DNA from: Siphlonurus alternatus
Lineage: Eukaryota > Arthropoda > Insecta > Ephemeroptera > Siphlonuridae
NCBI GenBank assembly: GCA_949825025.1
Contig: OX463788.1
Location: forward strand, 33,296,878-33,360,877
Reading direction: 5' to 3'
Length of the DNA: 64,000 bases
In this document: positions 38,930-53,935 of the stretch, piece after piece
How positions within the stretch are numbered: the first letter of the stretch is position 1
How the letters are laid out: the number at the start of each line of letters is the position of its first letter
Notes under the pieces: model-generated
Databases searched by the model: none
What the model was told of the DNA's origin: nothing
The model's input: only the letters and a program-made list of their open reading frames with translations
Program-made: the position numbers and the translations under genes

Positions 38930-40137
38930 CAATTTGACATGTTTTATTACGGTAACCATCTAAATCTCAGTAAAATAAATATGGGGATGTGAGTACATTA
39001 TGCTATCACATTTTTTTTGTAATTAAAAGGAGTAAAGTATCACGAAGCATACACACTATTTAATATTTTATTAAAAATTTTAAAAATTTACATTTAGAAA
39101 AGTTCAATTCAAAGCTAGTACGTATACACTAATCATCACAATGGAAATCCATAATTCATTCATATCCTGCCACAAAAAAGGATCATCGTTGTTCACGAAA
39201 ATGGATGGAACCTCTCTCCAAAAATTTCAGACAGTTAAAATATGAAATGGATATTATTTTTTCACTTATTGTAAGAACAAAAAACTTTAAAACGATGATA
39301 TTGTATTCATGTGTAAGAACGGTGTAAGATAGCTTGCATCAAACATTTGAATTCACTATATTATGGAGTTAATATTTTTTTACTAATAATAAGAATATAC
39401 ATATTACATTTTATGGATTATAAGATTTGCGTTAACACCTCAATGAGCTATTATATTATAGAAAATGATTAACAAGCAACAACGGTTTGTATATTATGCC
39501 ACAATGCATGGATGGTCTCTATAATTATGCAAGAAAATTTAGTTACCTATAATAACATTTAACCATTTATACTATGAAATATAAGACTTTAACATAAATT
39601 TGTATCTGTAAATGCCTGTGTTATACATTATGTACTTAAGTATTCGAGTTTATCATTAACAAGGAAGTCAAATCTCGTTAATGTAAAAAATTGACGGAAA
39701 GAACAAATTAATTAAGGCAAAGACGTCTTCACATCGTTACAGATGAGACAGAAAGAAAGAGATGCATGTCAGCATCTCTGCATGGACTGAAGCATGAGTA
39801 AGCTAAGCAGCAGGTAACAAGCCAGAATAGCAGGAAGCGAACGTTGTAGATTATTAGAGTTGGACGACTCGACTGAAAGTAACTCCCAAGGGCCATCATA
39901 GTAGCCTAATCCAGACAGACTCTCTGTAATATAGATGGATAGACTGTCGGCATAATAGACTAAGCTTTCAATTAGCTATATATTTTATCCAAACTACAAT
40001 ACAACCCACTTTTCAGTTGAAAGGGTACCGCAAGCACTATTATTTTTTACTATATACTATTTAAATAAAGTACAAAATATTTTTTTTTCGCTATATTTTG
40101 TTTAGTTAGAAATTAATTTCAATTGAAGCAGCAATGC
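35000..40137. other. AT-rich upstream sequence, feature-poor
   Basis: Contains isolated CRE octamers (36503, 38340) and a poly-T tract. Short open frames such as 36117-36347 and 37616-37861 have no recognisable similarity. Confidence 0.5.
38891..38929. repeat. Poly-T tract of about 39 bases
   Basis: Long homopolymer without a recognisable SINE on its right side (no CGCGGCGGGG or GTTTGATTA module). It could be the tail of an unrecognised minus-strand retroposon. Confidence 0.8.
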
Positions 40138-40459
40138 AATGGAGTATCGAACTCATTTTTTTATTGCAGAAATGGATAGAGTGTGCAAAGTTATGCTACT
40201 CTGATTTTTTTCTGATTTTTTAGAGTCCGGGAACTATTTTTAAAAAAATATTAAAAGTCCTCTTTGTGTGACGTTACGAGGCGCCGCTCCTCAAGAAAAA
40301 GAAAGGACTTGCCGCCTCGTGACGTCACAAAAAGGACATTCAATATTTTTTTAAAAATAGTTCCCGGGCTCTAAAAAGTCTGAAAAAAATCATGGTAGCA
40401 TAACTTTGCACGCTCTATCCATTTTTGCAATAAAAAAAAATTGAGGTCGATACTCCATT
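40138..40459. mobile_element. Foldback element family 5, copy 2
   Basis: Same inner arms as copy 1, but the outermost bases differ (GGAGTATCGA and complement). The centre holds complementary GACGTTACGAGGCG and CGCCTCGTGACGTC with a perfect TGACGTCA at 40320-40327. Confidence 0.85.
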
Positions 40460-40859
40460 TGTGCAATTGCACTCTTCTTATAACGTACAGTGACAGTGGG
40501 AAAGAGTGTGCGCACTACATAATAGTTTTGTCTCACTCTTTATCAATTGACTAACTACATAAATTAATTGTTGCATTTTTGCTATAATTTTGATCGATAT
40601 GCATTTTAAGACATGTTAGCAGTATACATGCAGTGCAGAAAATCCTATCAAAATATAACTTTTGGCTTCAAGCTCTTCTATAATATTTTATAGTTGAACT
40701 TTTTGCATTTTTGACAATAAAACGACGTCATCATTCGTGAACCTTTGAAGTCAGATTCAATGTAGTACTAATGCATAGTTGCAAAAACGGTTAAAATGGA
40801 GGTGTCGTCTGGGCCATAAGCTCATATCAATCATAAGTCATAACTATATACATATTTGG

Positions 40860-40998
40860 TTGGTATTCACGAAGAGTTAAGGAGCGTTTTAGGGAGAGAT
40901 ATTTTAAGAAGAGTTTTTTATACCAGGTAACAGGTAAGAAAAACGCTTCTTAAAATATCTCTCCCTAAAACGCTCCTTAACTCTTCGTGAATACCCCC
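40860..40998. mobile_element. Hairpin MITE, TATTCACGAAG ends, copy 4
   Basis: Arms GGTATTCACGAAGAGTTAAG and its complement surround a short spacer. The outer 10 bases match the other family members but the arms themselves are new sequence. Confidence 0.82.
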
Positions 40999-41126
40999 CT
41001 ATATAGTATAATATTATTTCCTATTTTACTGGACATGGCCAACTGTGCAAACGATGCTGAAACACAAACACTTTATAAATGTGGATTAGATTAGAAACGT
41101 CTTTATTAATGGCGAAGTTAAGACAG

Positions 41127-41458
41127 TGGACAACATATATGAAAATTTTTTATTGCAGAAATTAATAGAAGGCAGAAGGCACCAAATCATGCTACTCTGA
41201 ATTTTTTCAGATTTTTTTGAGACCCGAAACTATTTTTAAATAATTATTGAAAGTTCTGTAATTCTGTTGGCACACCTGAATCCTTAATGAAAAGGATAGG
41301 ACCGAGACGCCTATTGACGCCTCCAGGGGGCGTGGCCGCACTTTCAATAATAATTTAAAAATAGTTCTGGGTTTCAAAAAAATCTGAAAAAATTCAGAGT
41401 AGAAAATTCGGTACCCTCTATTCATTTCTGCAATAAAAATTTTCATGTATGCTGTCCA
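41127..41458. mobile_element. Foldback element family 5, copy 3
   Basis: Close to copy 1 throughout, including the TGGACAACATA end and the CCTCCAGGGGGCGTGGCC centre. This is the same subfamily, 8.7 kb from copy 1. Confidence 0.87.
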
Positions 41459-41754
41459 GACAACAGTGTCTTATCTCCACCTTACCACATATAAATTTGT
41501 TATATTACATACATTATAAATTTTTATGATATCATACAGCTTATAAATAATAAATACACATTCCATGTTAGCAACAAAACGCAATATAGCAGATTTTGTC
41601 TCTCGATCAACTGTGTTAGTATCATTTTCACTTTGTCTTTATCTTTTTTTTATCTTCACTTATCAAGTTATCATAATAATTGCATTCAATATCAATCTGT
41701 AACTCTTTGTACACATTTTGATCATATTTTTGCAAACTTCGTTACACTGACAAG

Positions 41755-41915
41755 CAGGGGAACGGATCCAGGGGAGGGGGGCTGCAGCCTCCCTCCCGAA
41801 ATTTTGGATTTAACATGGGCAATATAGGCATTTCCCCCACTCCCATTTTTTTTTAACATTGGCCTTATGGAGGCAGCCCCCCACCCCCGAATTTTTTTTT
41901 CTGGATCCGCGCCTG
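41755..41915. mobile_element. hAT-type MITE with 8-bp target duplication
   Basis: Flanked by CTGACAAG at 41747-41754 and 41916-41923. Ends CAGGGGAACGGATCCAG and CTGGATCCGCGCCTG are imperfect inverted repeats starting CAGG. An 8-bp duplication with CAGG-type ends is the hAT signature. The interior is G/C tracts and poly-T. Confidence 0.82.
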
Positions 41916-42000
41916 CTGACAAGTGAGTTATAATACCCTGCATTCTTTAAAGTTAAATTAAATGGAAAATATTATAATATATCAAAATTATATTTAATAT

Positions 42001-42359
<359 letters not shown>

Positions 42360-42898
42360 TTAGCTAAAAGTAACTGAAACCCCTTTTTTTAATACATTTT
42401 TTTTAATTGTTGTTGTAATTTATATTTATTATTAATAATGTTTTATTTTTTTAATGTACTAAAGTAAATATGGTATTACAAAGAGCGCAACAAGTAACAA
42501 AAGTTCTATTAAATTTTATTATCTCTGTTATAAGCTCAGATTTCAATTCATGTACTACGGGCTTAATATAATCATTAATTTATAGTTGCAAAGCATTGAG
42601 AATCCTTGACCCATATGCCAATACAATCGTAAGTATCGTAACATAATATCTTCAGCATATATTAGTTTCTTTTTATGTTCACTGCATGCTTTCATAAAAG
42701 CTTCGTTACTTCAATGCATGAAATTAAAGTTCGTTATGAGTTATGATTACACTTAAGCTTACTATATACATCAGCACGTTGCACGATATTGAAACATGGG
42801 TTAAAAATTGTAGCTTCCGACCAATACATGCATACTCATGTGTATATATAATAATTTCATAATATATCGTGTAGTGCTTGCTGTATGCGTTATATATA

Positions 42899-43283
42899 TG
42901 GAGGTGTGGCGCAGTGCGCTTGACCGGGTCTCGTCAGATCACCGAAGTCAAGCAACGCCGCGCGTGGTTAGTACTTGGATGGGTGACCATTTTCAACAAA
43001 AACCACGTTTCCCACCCAGGGGTAAAACGTTGCGCTTTTCCACTATGTGGTTCCCCTGGCTTTGGACCATTGCACTTCCGGTTCATTGACAAAAGCTGTA
43101 GCGTCCATTCTGGCTGAGGTTTCCACGTTTCCCTCAGCCGCAGGCAAATGCCGGGATGGATTTGCAAGGCCGTGGCTGCCCCCGTTCCAGAAGAGCCCGC
43201 GAAACGCTCAAGTTAGGGTTTCGGAAGGTTCGGGGTTTCAAAGTAGTATGTAAGTAGTAAATAGAAGTACCCAAAAGGGTTTG

Positions 43284-43287
<4 letters not shown>
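42899..43287 (+). mobile_element. 5S rRNA-derived SINE, subfamily 1, full length
   Basis: Best preserved 5S head in the window: GTCTCGTCAGATCACCGAAG, then GGTTAGTACTTGGATGGGTG. The body ends differently from subfamily 2, with GCCGGGATGGATTTGCAAGG and AGGGTTTCGGAAGGTTCGGG. In place of a poly-A tail it ends in an (AT)n tract at 43288-43325. Confidence 0.87.
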
Positions 43288-43325
<38 letters not shown>

Positions 43326-43328
<3 letters not shown>

Positions 43329-45199
43329 GGACTTAATAATGTTTTCTTGAACAAAGTCTCAATATACATTTTAATATTTATTTTAGAATTTTAAATTTAT
43401 TTTAAGTGGCGTATTTTACCCATAAAAATAAAAAAGTATATGAAAAGAAACAGGGAAATAGAAGTAGCTCTTATTTAAAATCAATAGCCGCTGGATACAA
43501 AGGCTAAATATATCTTCTCTTCCTGTCACACAAAATACGAACTCTCTTCTCTCATATTATACCAACAAAGCTGCTGCAGCGGGGCCCGCTTTCTCGTCAT
43601 CTCGTCCGCTTGCCTTACCCTGCCGTGTTTTACTTTCCCCCCGCCTGGATGCCCGCAACCAGCGCAACTGCTCCTTTCATGCACACCAGTCACCTGCCAG
43701 TTAATAAAATCTTACCATTCCCTGTATTCGACACTAGCAATGCAGCTACAGTTGGCTATATAATTATAAATACATATTATGTCCTCAAATTAATCCTCTA
43801 TGTATCTACTATAGCAATAATTGATATTTTTGCGTTCGATTCTGTATCAGCATACACCGTATTATAAATTTCTTTCAGCGATTCTATGTCCCAAATCATA
43901 CTAAATATATGTAATGTTATCATCTATATATTAGTATTTTTTTATTAGAAAATTTAATATGTTATATATAAAAGGTGTGTTTTAATATTTAATTAGAAAA
44001 TGGTTGAATGGATGTTTACAAATAAATTTTTGTTTGAAAACATACAAAAAAAAAATCATAAAACATAACTCGGGGACAGATAGGCAATAAAAATTTAATG
44101 TATATTGCCCATGCCATTGCAAAGATGAAATCAAACTTTAATTAGGTCAGCCTTTGCTGATTTTGATCGTTGAATTGATAAAAATCAACAAAGTTAAGCG
44201 TGGCTTAAAGTTCAATCTATGTAAAAGCGAGCTGTTGTTTAATTTGTTAATGAATTTAATAATAAATTAAAAAAAAAATCAATTAAATGACGCATATAGT
44301 CTTAAAAAGGCTATATATAAATAAAAACATGTTAATAATCATAAAATAGTAATATTATTATGCATAATTAATTTGATTGAGCTTATCCACATTTACCTGT
44401 TATTAATATACCATCATTGTTATGTGTTTCTTCTTTTTGTTTTGATACGTAGAAGAGATAGTGTAAGTAACTTCATTATTGTGCCTTGATCTACAATCTA
44501 CAAGTAGGACTGTTTTAGTGTTATCTGCCAAAACGTGAATTGTTGTATTTATGAAACACGAGAAAAAATAATTTTACTCACTTAATTGCAACTTCAAATA
44601 TATATTATTATAAAAACCAATAAAAAGTACTGATTTTTGGACCCCATCTTTATCGAAAATAAGTTAAAACAAAAATTCAAAATATATTTTTTTTTTCCAA
44701 TTAAATTAGAGTCTTAAAATCCAATGTTTGTCTGAAGAAAGGATCGATCTCTGAGGGACACGCACAAGAGAAGGTTATATTTGTATATAATATTGGATAT
44801 TATACAAGCAAGCACTCTACATTAATGGAATTCATTATTGGAAATAAATCCGGAAGGCCTTGTAATTAAAATGACAAGCCATCACCCTTTATCTTGTTAA
44901 AAGGAATTTGACGCGTATATAGAATAGGTATATATTATATACCATCAACTTGTATTACGTAAATAAGTGAGTAAAATTTATTAATTAGCAATTCATGCTG
45001 CAAGAGCATTTTTTTACTGTCATGATTAATTTACAAAATTATTTAATATACGCTTACATAATTTTTCAAATATCTTCTCAATCAAAGCAAGTTTTATAAT
45101 TTACAAATTTATATTTTTGTTTGTAAAGATTGTATAAATTACATTTTACCTCTTCATATTAAGATATGAATTTAACATTCAAACCCATTTTGTCATATA
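43326..45199. other. AT-rich upstream sequence, feature-poor
   Basis: A Pro/Ala-coding open frame at 43610-43867 lies in a small balanced patch (43560-43740); it has no recognisable family. Confidence 0.5.
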
Positions 45200-45564
45200 A
45201 TAGACAATAATGGTTGCATTCTTTTATTTCATAATTAGAAAATATACCTAAAATTATGCTTTTCTGAATTTTTTCAGATATTTTGGAGTGCGCGGAAACT
45301 AATTTTAATTTTTTTTTAAGATATCTGAATTAGGGTGGTGCACCTGATGGGACAACCGTGACGTCATTTTGTCATGCTGTGATTGACTATTGATGACGTC
45401 ACGGTTGTCCCATCAGGTTGTACCACCCCAATTCAGATGTTTTAAATATTTTTTTAAAAAATTAGTTCCCGCACTCCAAAAAAATCTGAAAAAATTCAGA
45501 AAAGCATAATTTTATGTATATTTTCTAATTATGAAATAAAAAAATGCAACCATTATTGTCTATA
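45200..45564. mobile_element. Foldback element family 5, copy 4 (GACAATAATGG subfamily)
   Basis: Outer end TAGACAATAATGGTTGCAT; inner arms share the CTGAATTTTTTCAGA core. The centre arms GATGGGACAACCGTGACGTC carry perfect CRE octamers at 45359-45366 and 45394-45401. Confidence 0.87.
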
Positions 45565-45609
45565 CCATCACGGTATTCAAGATCAAGGTCCTCGGCATGA
45601 TCATATGTA

Positions 45610-46080
45610 GTCTTGGCTTCTCTGCTAAAACAGTGCGCTCTTGTTAGGCCAATTATAGGTATGGTACGTACGCCTCTGTTGTGTAGTCTCCTCACCAATC
45701 ACCGTAAAGATAAAATTGGTAGGGTTGAGGGTATACAGAGGAATTTTCTTTTATTGTGGTGTCACAAGATGAATGTTGCGTTTAACAAAGATGTGTCGTG
45801 ACGCTGGTCTTCATTCTCTGCAAGCTAGGCGTGATATCAGTGATGTGTATTCATGTGTAGAGTCCTCAATAATTGTGTATCTTCATCCAAAATTTTTAAT
45901 TTGTTGTGTTTGAATGCCCGTCTCCGGTACAACCATCATATATACTGTACTTTTCGAGGGGGCATGTCAACGTCTCAGAGTTTGTACTTATTGTTAGTAT
46001 GAGAGTAGTACAAAATTACCAGAATGTAGAATTACTACCACAAATTGGTCTCACAAATGTCAGAGCATCGTAATATAATG
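45610..46080 (+). pseudogene. Decayed LINE reverse-transcriptase C-terminal fragment
   Basis: Conceptual translation in shifting frames gives pieces such as CALVRPIIG and TNHRKDKIGRVEGIQRNFLL. These match the LVRPILEYGS..W.P....IEKIERVQRKFLR block after the catalytic palm of Jockey/CR1-like non-LTR elements. A later piece (FILCKLGVISVM in one frame, SLQARRDISDV in another) matches the LxxRRxxxDLxxLYK block. Stops and frame changes show it is dead. It lies exactly between family 5 copies 4 and 5. Confidence 0.68.
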
Positions 46081-46082
46081 TA

Positions 46083-46464
46083 ATAGACAATAATGGTTGC
46101 ATTTTTTTATTTCATAATTAGAAAATATGCATTAAATTAAGCTTTTCTGAATTTTTTCAGATTTTTTGGGAGCTAATTTTAAAAAAATATTTAAAATGTC
46201 TGAATTTGGGTGGTACACCTGATGGGACAACCGTGACGTCATCGACAGCCAATCACAGCAGCCGTGACATCATCAACAGCCAATCACAGCACGACAAATG
46301 ACGTCACGGTTGTCCCATCAGGTGTACCACCCAAAGTCAGGTATTTTAAATATTTTTTTAAAATTAGTTCCCGCACTCCAAAAAATCCAAAAAAATTCAG
46401 AAAAGCATAATTTTAGGTATATTTTCTAATTATGAAATAAAAAAATGCAACCATTATTGTCTAT
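46083..46464. mobile_element. Foldback element family 5, copy 5 (GACAATAATGG subfamily)
   Basis: Same ends and arms as copy 4, with a longer loop containing two CAGCCAATCACAGCA-type units. Perfect CRE octamers at 46234-46241 and 46299-46306. TA flanks both ends. Confidence 0.87.
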
Positions 46465-46467
46465 TCA

Positions 46468-46760
46468 CTTCTTCGTTATGTCAATTTCGGACTTACTTGA
46501 CAAATGATATGTCTTAAATAATTTAATTATTGATATTAATCAAATTGTTAGAAACATTTACAACACCAAGGCACTACTTATGATAAAGTCAAAAGCAATA
46601 CGTAAATAAAAAGTATAAAAATACCGTAGCCAAAAATTAAAAAAGAAAAAATAAATAAATAAAATGTCATGCACTATACAATACATATAATAATAATAAT
46701 ACATTAATTTAAGACAGAGAGCATTCGTCAAATAAGTCCGAAATTGACATAACGAAGAAT
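46468..46760. repeat. Inverted repeat beside family 5 copy 5
   Basis: TTCGTTATGTCAATTTCGGA, then CTTA(C)TTGAC at the left recurs inverted at 46728-46760. The loop is AT-rich with no gene. Confidence 0.6.
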
Positions 46761-46773
46761 TGAATATGTCCAC

Positions 46774-46818
46774 ATTACGATGCTCCTCTGATGAGACCAA
46801 TTTGTAGTAGTAATTCCG
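46774..46818 (-). pseudogene. Inverted small piece of the same LINE
   Basis: The reverse complement (AATTACTACTACAAATTGGT, then CTCATCAGAGGAGCATCGTA) matches 46028-46074 with few differences. It may be an independent insertion or an inversion remnant. Confidence 0.5.
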
Positions 46819-46860
46819 TAAGTAAATAATAATTTGAATTTGAATCACGCACTTCATTGA

Positions 46861-48651
<1,791 letters not shown>

Positions 48652-49359
48652 CATGAAAAATGAATCTACAGCAAATTGAAAAAGGTTGCAAGGGATGATG
48701 GACGAGTCTCGAGCAGCGCCTCCTTGACAACCAAGCACACAGCTAGCTCAGGAAAATGTAATTTTTATGAGATTATGTTGTCCACTTCTAAAGAAAAAAG
48801 CTTTGCGTGCTACATTACTATGTGCCAAATTTGCACAACTTGAATTTGAGTTCAAGTCTGAAGACAGTTTATTCCTAATAGTTATATAATTCTGAATATA
48901 AATAATGGGAACGTTTCTGAACATATTTATCATATGGACCATAACAGCTGATCAGTACCAATTTTAAAAACAATATATTATACTGTAAACTGGTTATGTC
49001 CATTTCAACTTTTTGCTTTAAAGCAATATTTTTTTGAACTAATGACAGTGATATTACGTATATATTACTATAGTGCTGAGGTTTACGTGAACAGCGTTGG
49101 ATAATATTAGGGAAGTCTCTTAATTCTGGTTTCAGCACTGGCAATGTTAATATCATATTAAGTTACATTCCTTTATACAGTACAATGGAGAAAATAGAAG
49201 CAAACATACACCCTTCGAAAGTCAAAATTAAACGTTACAGAGCGTATGTGCGACCATATCCTACTTGGGTCCATAGAGTATACCTTTAGGAATAAAAATA
49301 TGCTCGACAAACGCTGTCTATGTTCCATTCTATAATAAATTATATTACATAATAATAAT

Positions 49360-49470
49360 GGAGCGATTCACGAAGAAGGCAACCATGGTTAGCGTTAATT
49401 TAACTCAATGACACTAACCGTTGTCTTAATAAGAAAATGCACAGGTTATATTTTTCGTGAATCACGTCGA
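49360..49470. mobile_element. Hairpin MITE, GATTCACGAAG ends, copy 5, decayed
   Basis: Ends GCGATTCACGAAGA and TTCGTGAATCAC are clear; the interior shows weaker complementarity (TGGTTAGCG with CTAACCG). Confidence 0.6.
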
Positions 49471-49530
49471 TTAAATATATAATATACTACTGTATAGTTC
49501 ATACAACAAATCTAAATTTATTTGATATAA

Positions 49531-49658
49531 GATCTGTTAGTAACTACACAATCAGAAACAATCGATTATTATTGATGATCTTTATGTTTCATATATATAT
49601 TATACAGAAGGTTCATATAATAATTGATTGTTTCTGATTGTGTATTTACTAACAGACA
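49531..49658. mobile_element. Hairpin MITE, family 1
   Basis: Arms carry the same terminal sequence as the 862 element (TCTGTTAGTAA, then CAATCAGAAACAATCGATTA) around a short AT-rich centre that lacks the 16-bp tandem repeat. Confidence 0.8.
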
Positions 49659-49698
49659 TATTATTATAGTAAATAACTTTTGCATGGAAAGAGTATTC

Positions 49699-49855
49699 AT
49701 ATTGAATAAATAAAATTAACTTTTTGGACTTTTACCTTAGCCGGTGTTCAATATAATACTTGTAACAAGATAATGACGTGCACGAACACTCATGGATCTT
49801 CACAGAATACTCCCAAAACATACATCCAAAAACTTTAATTTTATTTATTCAGTAA
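49699..49855. mobile_element. Foldback element family 6, reduced copy
   Basis: Left TGAATAAATAAAATTAACTT, then GGACTTTTACCTTAGCCGGT; right TTTAATTTTATTTATTCAGT. The middle is mostly lost. Confidence 0.65.
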
Positions 49856-51894
49856 GATATTATATTGTAATAATAGTAATAATATTTAAATATTATGTTT
49901 ATATTACATATTATTTTATGTTGTAACGTGATGCCATAAAATTGAAGATCACAGCCATTGAAATTTGCCTTTTAATTTCACAAACTTGTGTACGAATATT
50001 CAATGACAAACTTTTCTTTTAACATTCATTATTAGTCTTACTCACTTTGTAGATAATTATTTTTTATTTTTTAATTATATTTTACAGGACAAAATTTTGT
50101 AAAGCAAAGTTTTTGCTACAGTTTTTCATTTTTGTTTTTATGTTCTGGCTGTTATATCTGTGTTTTCAACTGGTTTCATGTTAACGTACAATCTAGCAAA
50201 TGTAACAAGCATGATGGCGGTTGGGTGAATCTTGCTGGAGGCTCTTATCTCCATTAAATGAGTTCTGCAGGCTGTTCAGGGATTGAGGTAAAGTTTTCAC
50301 TAACTTTTACTCGTCGATCGAGAGCAAGTTTTCCTTTCCTTACCAGCTTAAGCTTGTATTTAGCTTCTATATTTATAGCAAGAAACATGTAACACTACTA
50401 ACTGTATAAAGAAGTTGTGTAGTTATTATATCACAAAACACACACATATAATTATATATATATATATATAGAACCAGTATAGAAACATTTAAATGTATTT
50501 TTGAATTGTTTTTTAAGTAAGAATTATTTGTTAAAAATTATTTGGTATTAAGAAAAAAAAAAAGCCTATACTGGTAAAAAGATTGTTACTTGATACGCAA
50601 TATTATTTTACTATTTTTAGGAATAATGCATGCTGTTTTAATAAGGAATAAAATTAAAACTTAAAATATAATTCATAAGCTAAAAATAGTAAAATAATTT
50701 ATGCTTAGAAAAAAAAGGAGCAAATATAAAACTACAGAAAAAAAACAAAACAAAAACAGTAATTATATATTTTGTTAAATTTCAGACTAATTTTCCTAAT
50801 TAACTTAGATGCATTAGATCGCTGCTTTATGTTCTAAAGACGCTGAGCTATCAAGACATATCATATTTGCTGACGCTAAATTACAATCTAGGTAAGCAAA
50901 CATGTTATATCATGAAAATTATCCTACAGAAGAAAATGACAGTTCACGTATTTGCCAATGCGGATTCAAACAGTATAATAAAATTGTCTGAATATAATTA
51001 TGTAGTTCAGTACGCATAATATATATTTAATATTATATAATATTATAATCGTTTATTGCATGATTATACGATAAATATGGAGCCGCTGATATACCACAAT
51101 ACATTTAATGATTATTAATAATTATTATGTTCATAAAGTATTATATTAGACTCAGGATGTGACTGGAACTATTAAAAATATTAAAATGAAATAAATACAC
51201 TATCACCATGCAGTTATCAATCAGCAATGACAGCAATGTTAAACATAAAATACATGCATCTAACTTGTAGTATACAGAATCGTAAATTAAACATGCATGT
51301 TAAAATTCAGGTTTGTTGGGTTTTTTAATTTTACATAGTCAAAGAGTGCAAGAAAAGTCAGCCCTAAGTGAAAGGGTTAAAATATTTAGTCTTATACGAT
51401 AGAACGAACTATACACCTCTTTCCAATTGACGGCGTAAAAACAGGTATGGACATCTGAGCAATTCTAAAATTGGCATTGTTTTTATATCAGAACTTTGTT
51501 AATGGCTAAAGTACCGGGTACAAGTAGTGTAGTTGAGTCATACTGACTCCATCGAGGAGGTTTTCAATATCATCTCTTGGTATTTATAAGGTCAACAAAA
51601 ACAGGTTATAATATAAATTTAGAAAATAATTTTGTAATAGCTTGGAAATTAAAAAAAAAAAAATAACAAGTACTCTCTCACATACCGTACATAATTATAT
51701 AGAAAAAAATAGAGCAGATCCTCTTCACCACCTTAATGTAATTTGTTGCTCTTGTAAGCACTAACTATACATTACATAAATTTCATTAATTTTCCTTACA
51801 TAATCATGCCATGTATTTCTTCTTGGGTCATTTTTTTAATTCTAAAGTAATGATTTTCTATTAGTTGAAAAAAAAGGGAAGGGAAGGGAGGAAA

Positions 51895-51896
<2 letters not shown>
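49856..51896. other. AT-rich sequence, no feature recognised
   Basis: No coding signal. A short TA run lies at about 50453-50470. Confidence 0.5.

Positions 51897-51987
<91 letters not shown>
51897..51987. repeat. (AC)n microsatellite, about 45 units
   Basis: Uninterrupted AC dinucleotide array, 210 bp from the ATAC array. Confidence 0.97.
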
Positions 51988-51993
<6 letters not shown>

Positions 51994-52199
51994 TATGAGG
52001 CCCCGCGGATCAAAAGGGGTTTTACCCAAGCCAAACTGGGTTTGAAATTTTGAGCCTCAGCTGCATTAACAATATTTTTTTCGGATCAATTTTCAACCTA
52101 AAGTTGGAAAGACAGTATATAGTTATTATCTTTCCAAATCTAGGTTCGAAAGTGGTCTGAAAAAAATATTTTTCATGTAAAAGAGGCTCCAAAATTCAA

Positions 52200-52973
52200 T
52201 ATACATACATACATACATACATACATACATACATACATACATACATACATACATACATACATACATACATACATACATACATACATACATACATACATAC
52301 ATACATACATACATACATACATACATACATACATACATACATACATACATACATACATACATACATACATACATACATACATACATACATACATACATAC
52401 ATACATACATACATACATACATACATACATACATACATACATACATACATACATACATACATACATACATACATACATACATACATACATACATACATAC
52501 ATACATACATACATACATACATACATACATACATACATACATACATACATACATACATACATACATACATACATACATACATACATACATACATACATAC
52601 ATACATACATACATACATACATACATACATACATACATACATACATACATACATACATACATACATACATACATACATACATACATACATACATACATAC
52701 ATACATACATACATACATACATACATACATACATACATACATACATACATACATACATACATACATACATACATACATACATACATACATACATACATAC
52801 ATACATACATACATACATACATACATACATACATACATACATACATACATACATACATACATACATACATACATACATACATACATACATACATACATAC
52901 ATACATACATACATACATACATACATACATACATACATACATACATACATACATACATACATACATACATACA

Positions 52974-53000
<27 letters not shown>
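52200..53000. repeat. Perfect (ATAC)n array, about 200 units
   Basis: About 800 bp of uninterrupted ATAC tetranucleotide with no substitution visible, followed by (AT)n at 53001-53023. The open frames through it (reading M-Y-V-C repeats) are artefacts. Confidence 0.98.
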
Positions 53001-53023
<23 letters not shown>

Positions 53024-53935
53024 CTGGGATTGAATTTTAAATTGAATACAGTAAAATACGCCTTGTCTTATTAAATAATCTAAACAAGAGAGAGAGAGAG
53101 AAGAGAGAGGAGAAAGCGATTACTGTTTAAGTCAAAATAGTTCTAAAATTACAGAATAGCACTATAATCTAATGCAACAGTACTTGATATTTAATTAAAG
53201 CTAGAATTTAACTATGTCAGTGTACATTTTTGTTTCAATTTAAGTTTGTTGCGAATAATTAAGTAAAACAACCACCATGCTACCGAAGCAAAGTTCTTGT
53301 TGTAGTGATAGTATATAATGATAGATAATGTAAGTGGATTTATAAATGCTTACCATTAATATTCAGCAGTGAACCAAACAGCAGGATAAACCGAAGATAC
53401 TTTTTGCTTCAATAAATAATAAATAACCAGAAAAATATGATGCCAACTTTTTTAATCTTTTAGCCTACAACATTTCATATAATACCCCTTATACTTCTTT
53501 CTTCTTCTGTCTCTTTCAGACTGTGTATATGTCTCTCTATCTCTCTTCTCTATCCTCTCTGTCCCTCTAGGAAGAGATGGATCGTAGAAAGAAGAAGGAA
53601 ATACTTCGTCTACTTCAAAGAAAATGCTATTATCTATTCTATTTACAATATAAATACGATTAATAATTTCTGTGTTTACTCGTCTTCATATATTATGTCG
53701 AAAAAGGACTTAATGTTTAATTATTACTATAATGTGATTTTGCTATCTTGGATCGTATATACAAGTATATCGTGTTTATCATAAAAGTAGAATATGACTT
53801 TAATTAATTTAATTTTACACTAAATTTATTGTTTTTATCACAGTGAGATTTTCGGCTACTCTGATGAACCCCAAAAATTATTGAAATACGAAAAATACGA
53901 AGAAGTCATCTAAAATACCTCGTAATTATATTATA

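Noticed and set aside
42899..43000. Genuine 5S rRNA gene
   Set aside because: Only the middle of 5S is similar; the 5' and 3' ends are not 5S-like, and the same flanking body recurs at other copies.
42838..43253. Several overlapping plus-strand open frames, and their mirror set at 60212-60584
   Set aside because: All fall inside copies of the same 5S-derived SINE; the similarity between the two places is repeat homology, not a gene family.
46558..46857. 99-codon minus-strand open frame rich in Tyr, Phe and Ile
   Set aside because: AT-rich chance frame in the loop of an inverted repeat, and it overlaps a LINE scrap.
52200..53000. CRISPR-like array
   Set aside because: Perfect tetranucleotide repeat without spacers, in a eukaryotic context.
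52126..53002. Minus-strand open frames of 268-290 codons reading Met-Tyr-Val-Cys repeats
   Set aside because: They are translations of the ATAC microsatellite in three frames; no start context, domain or non-repeat coding part.
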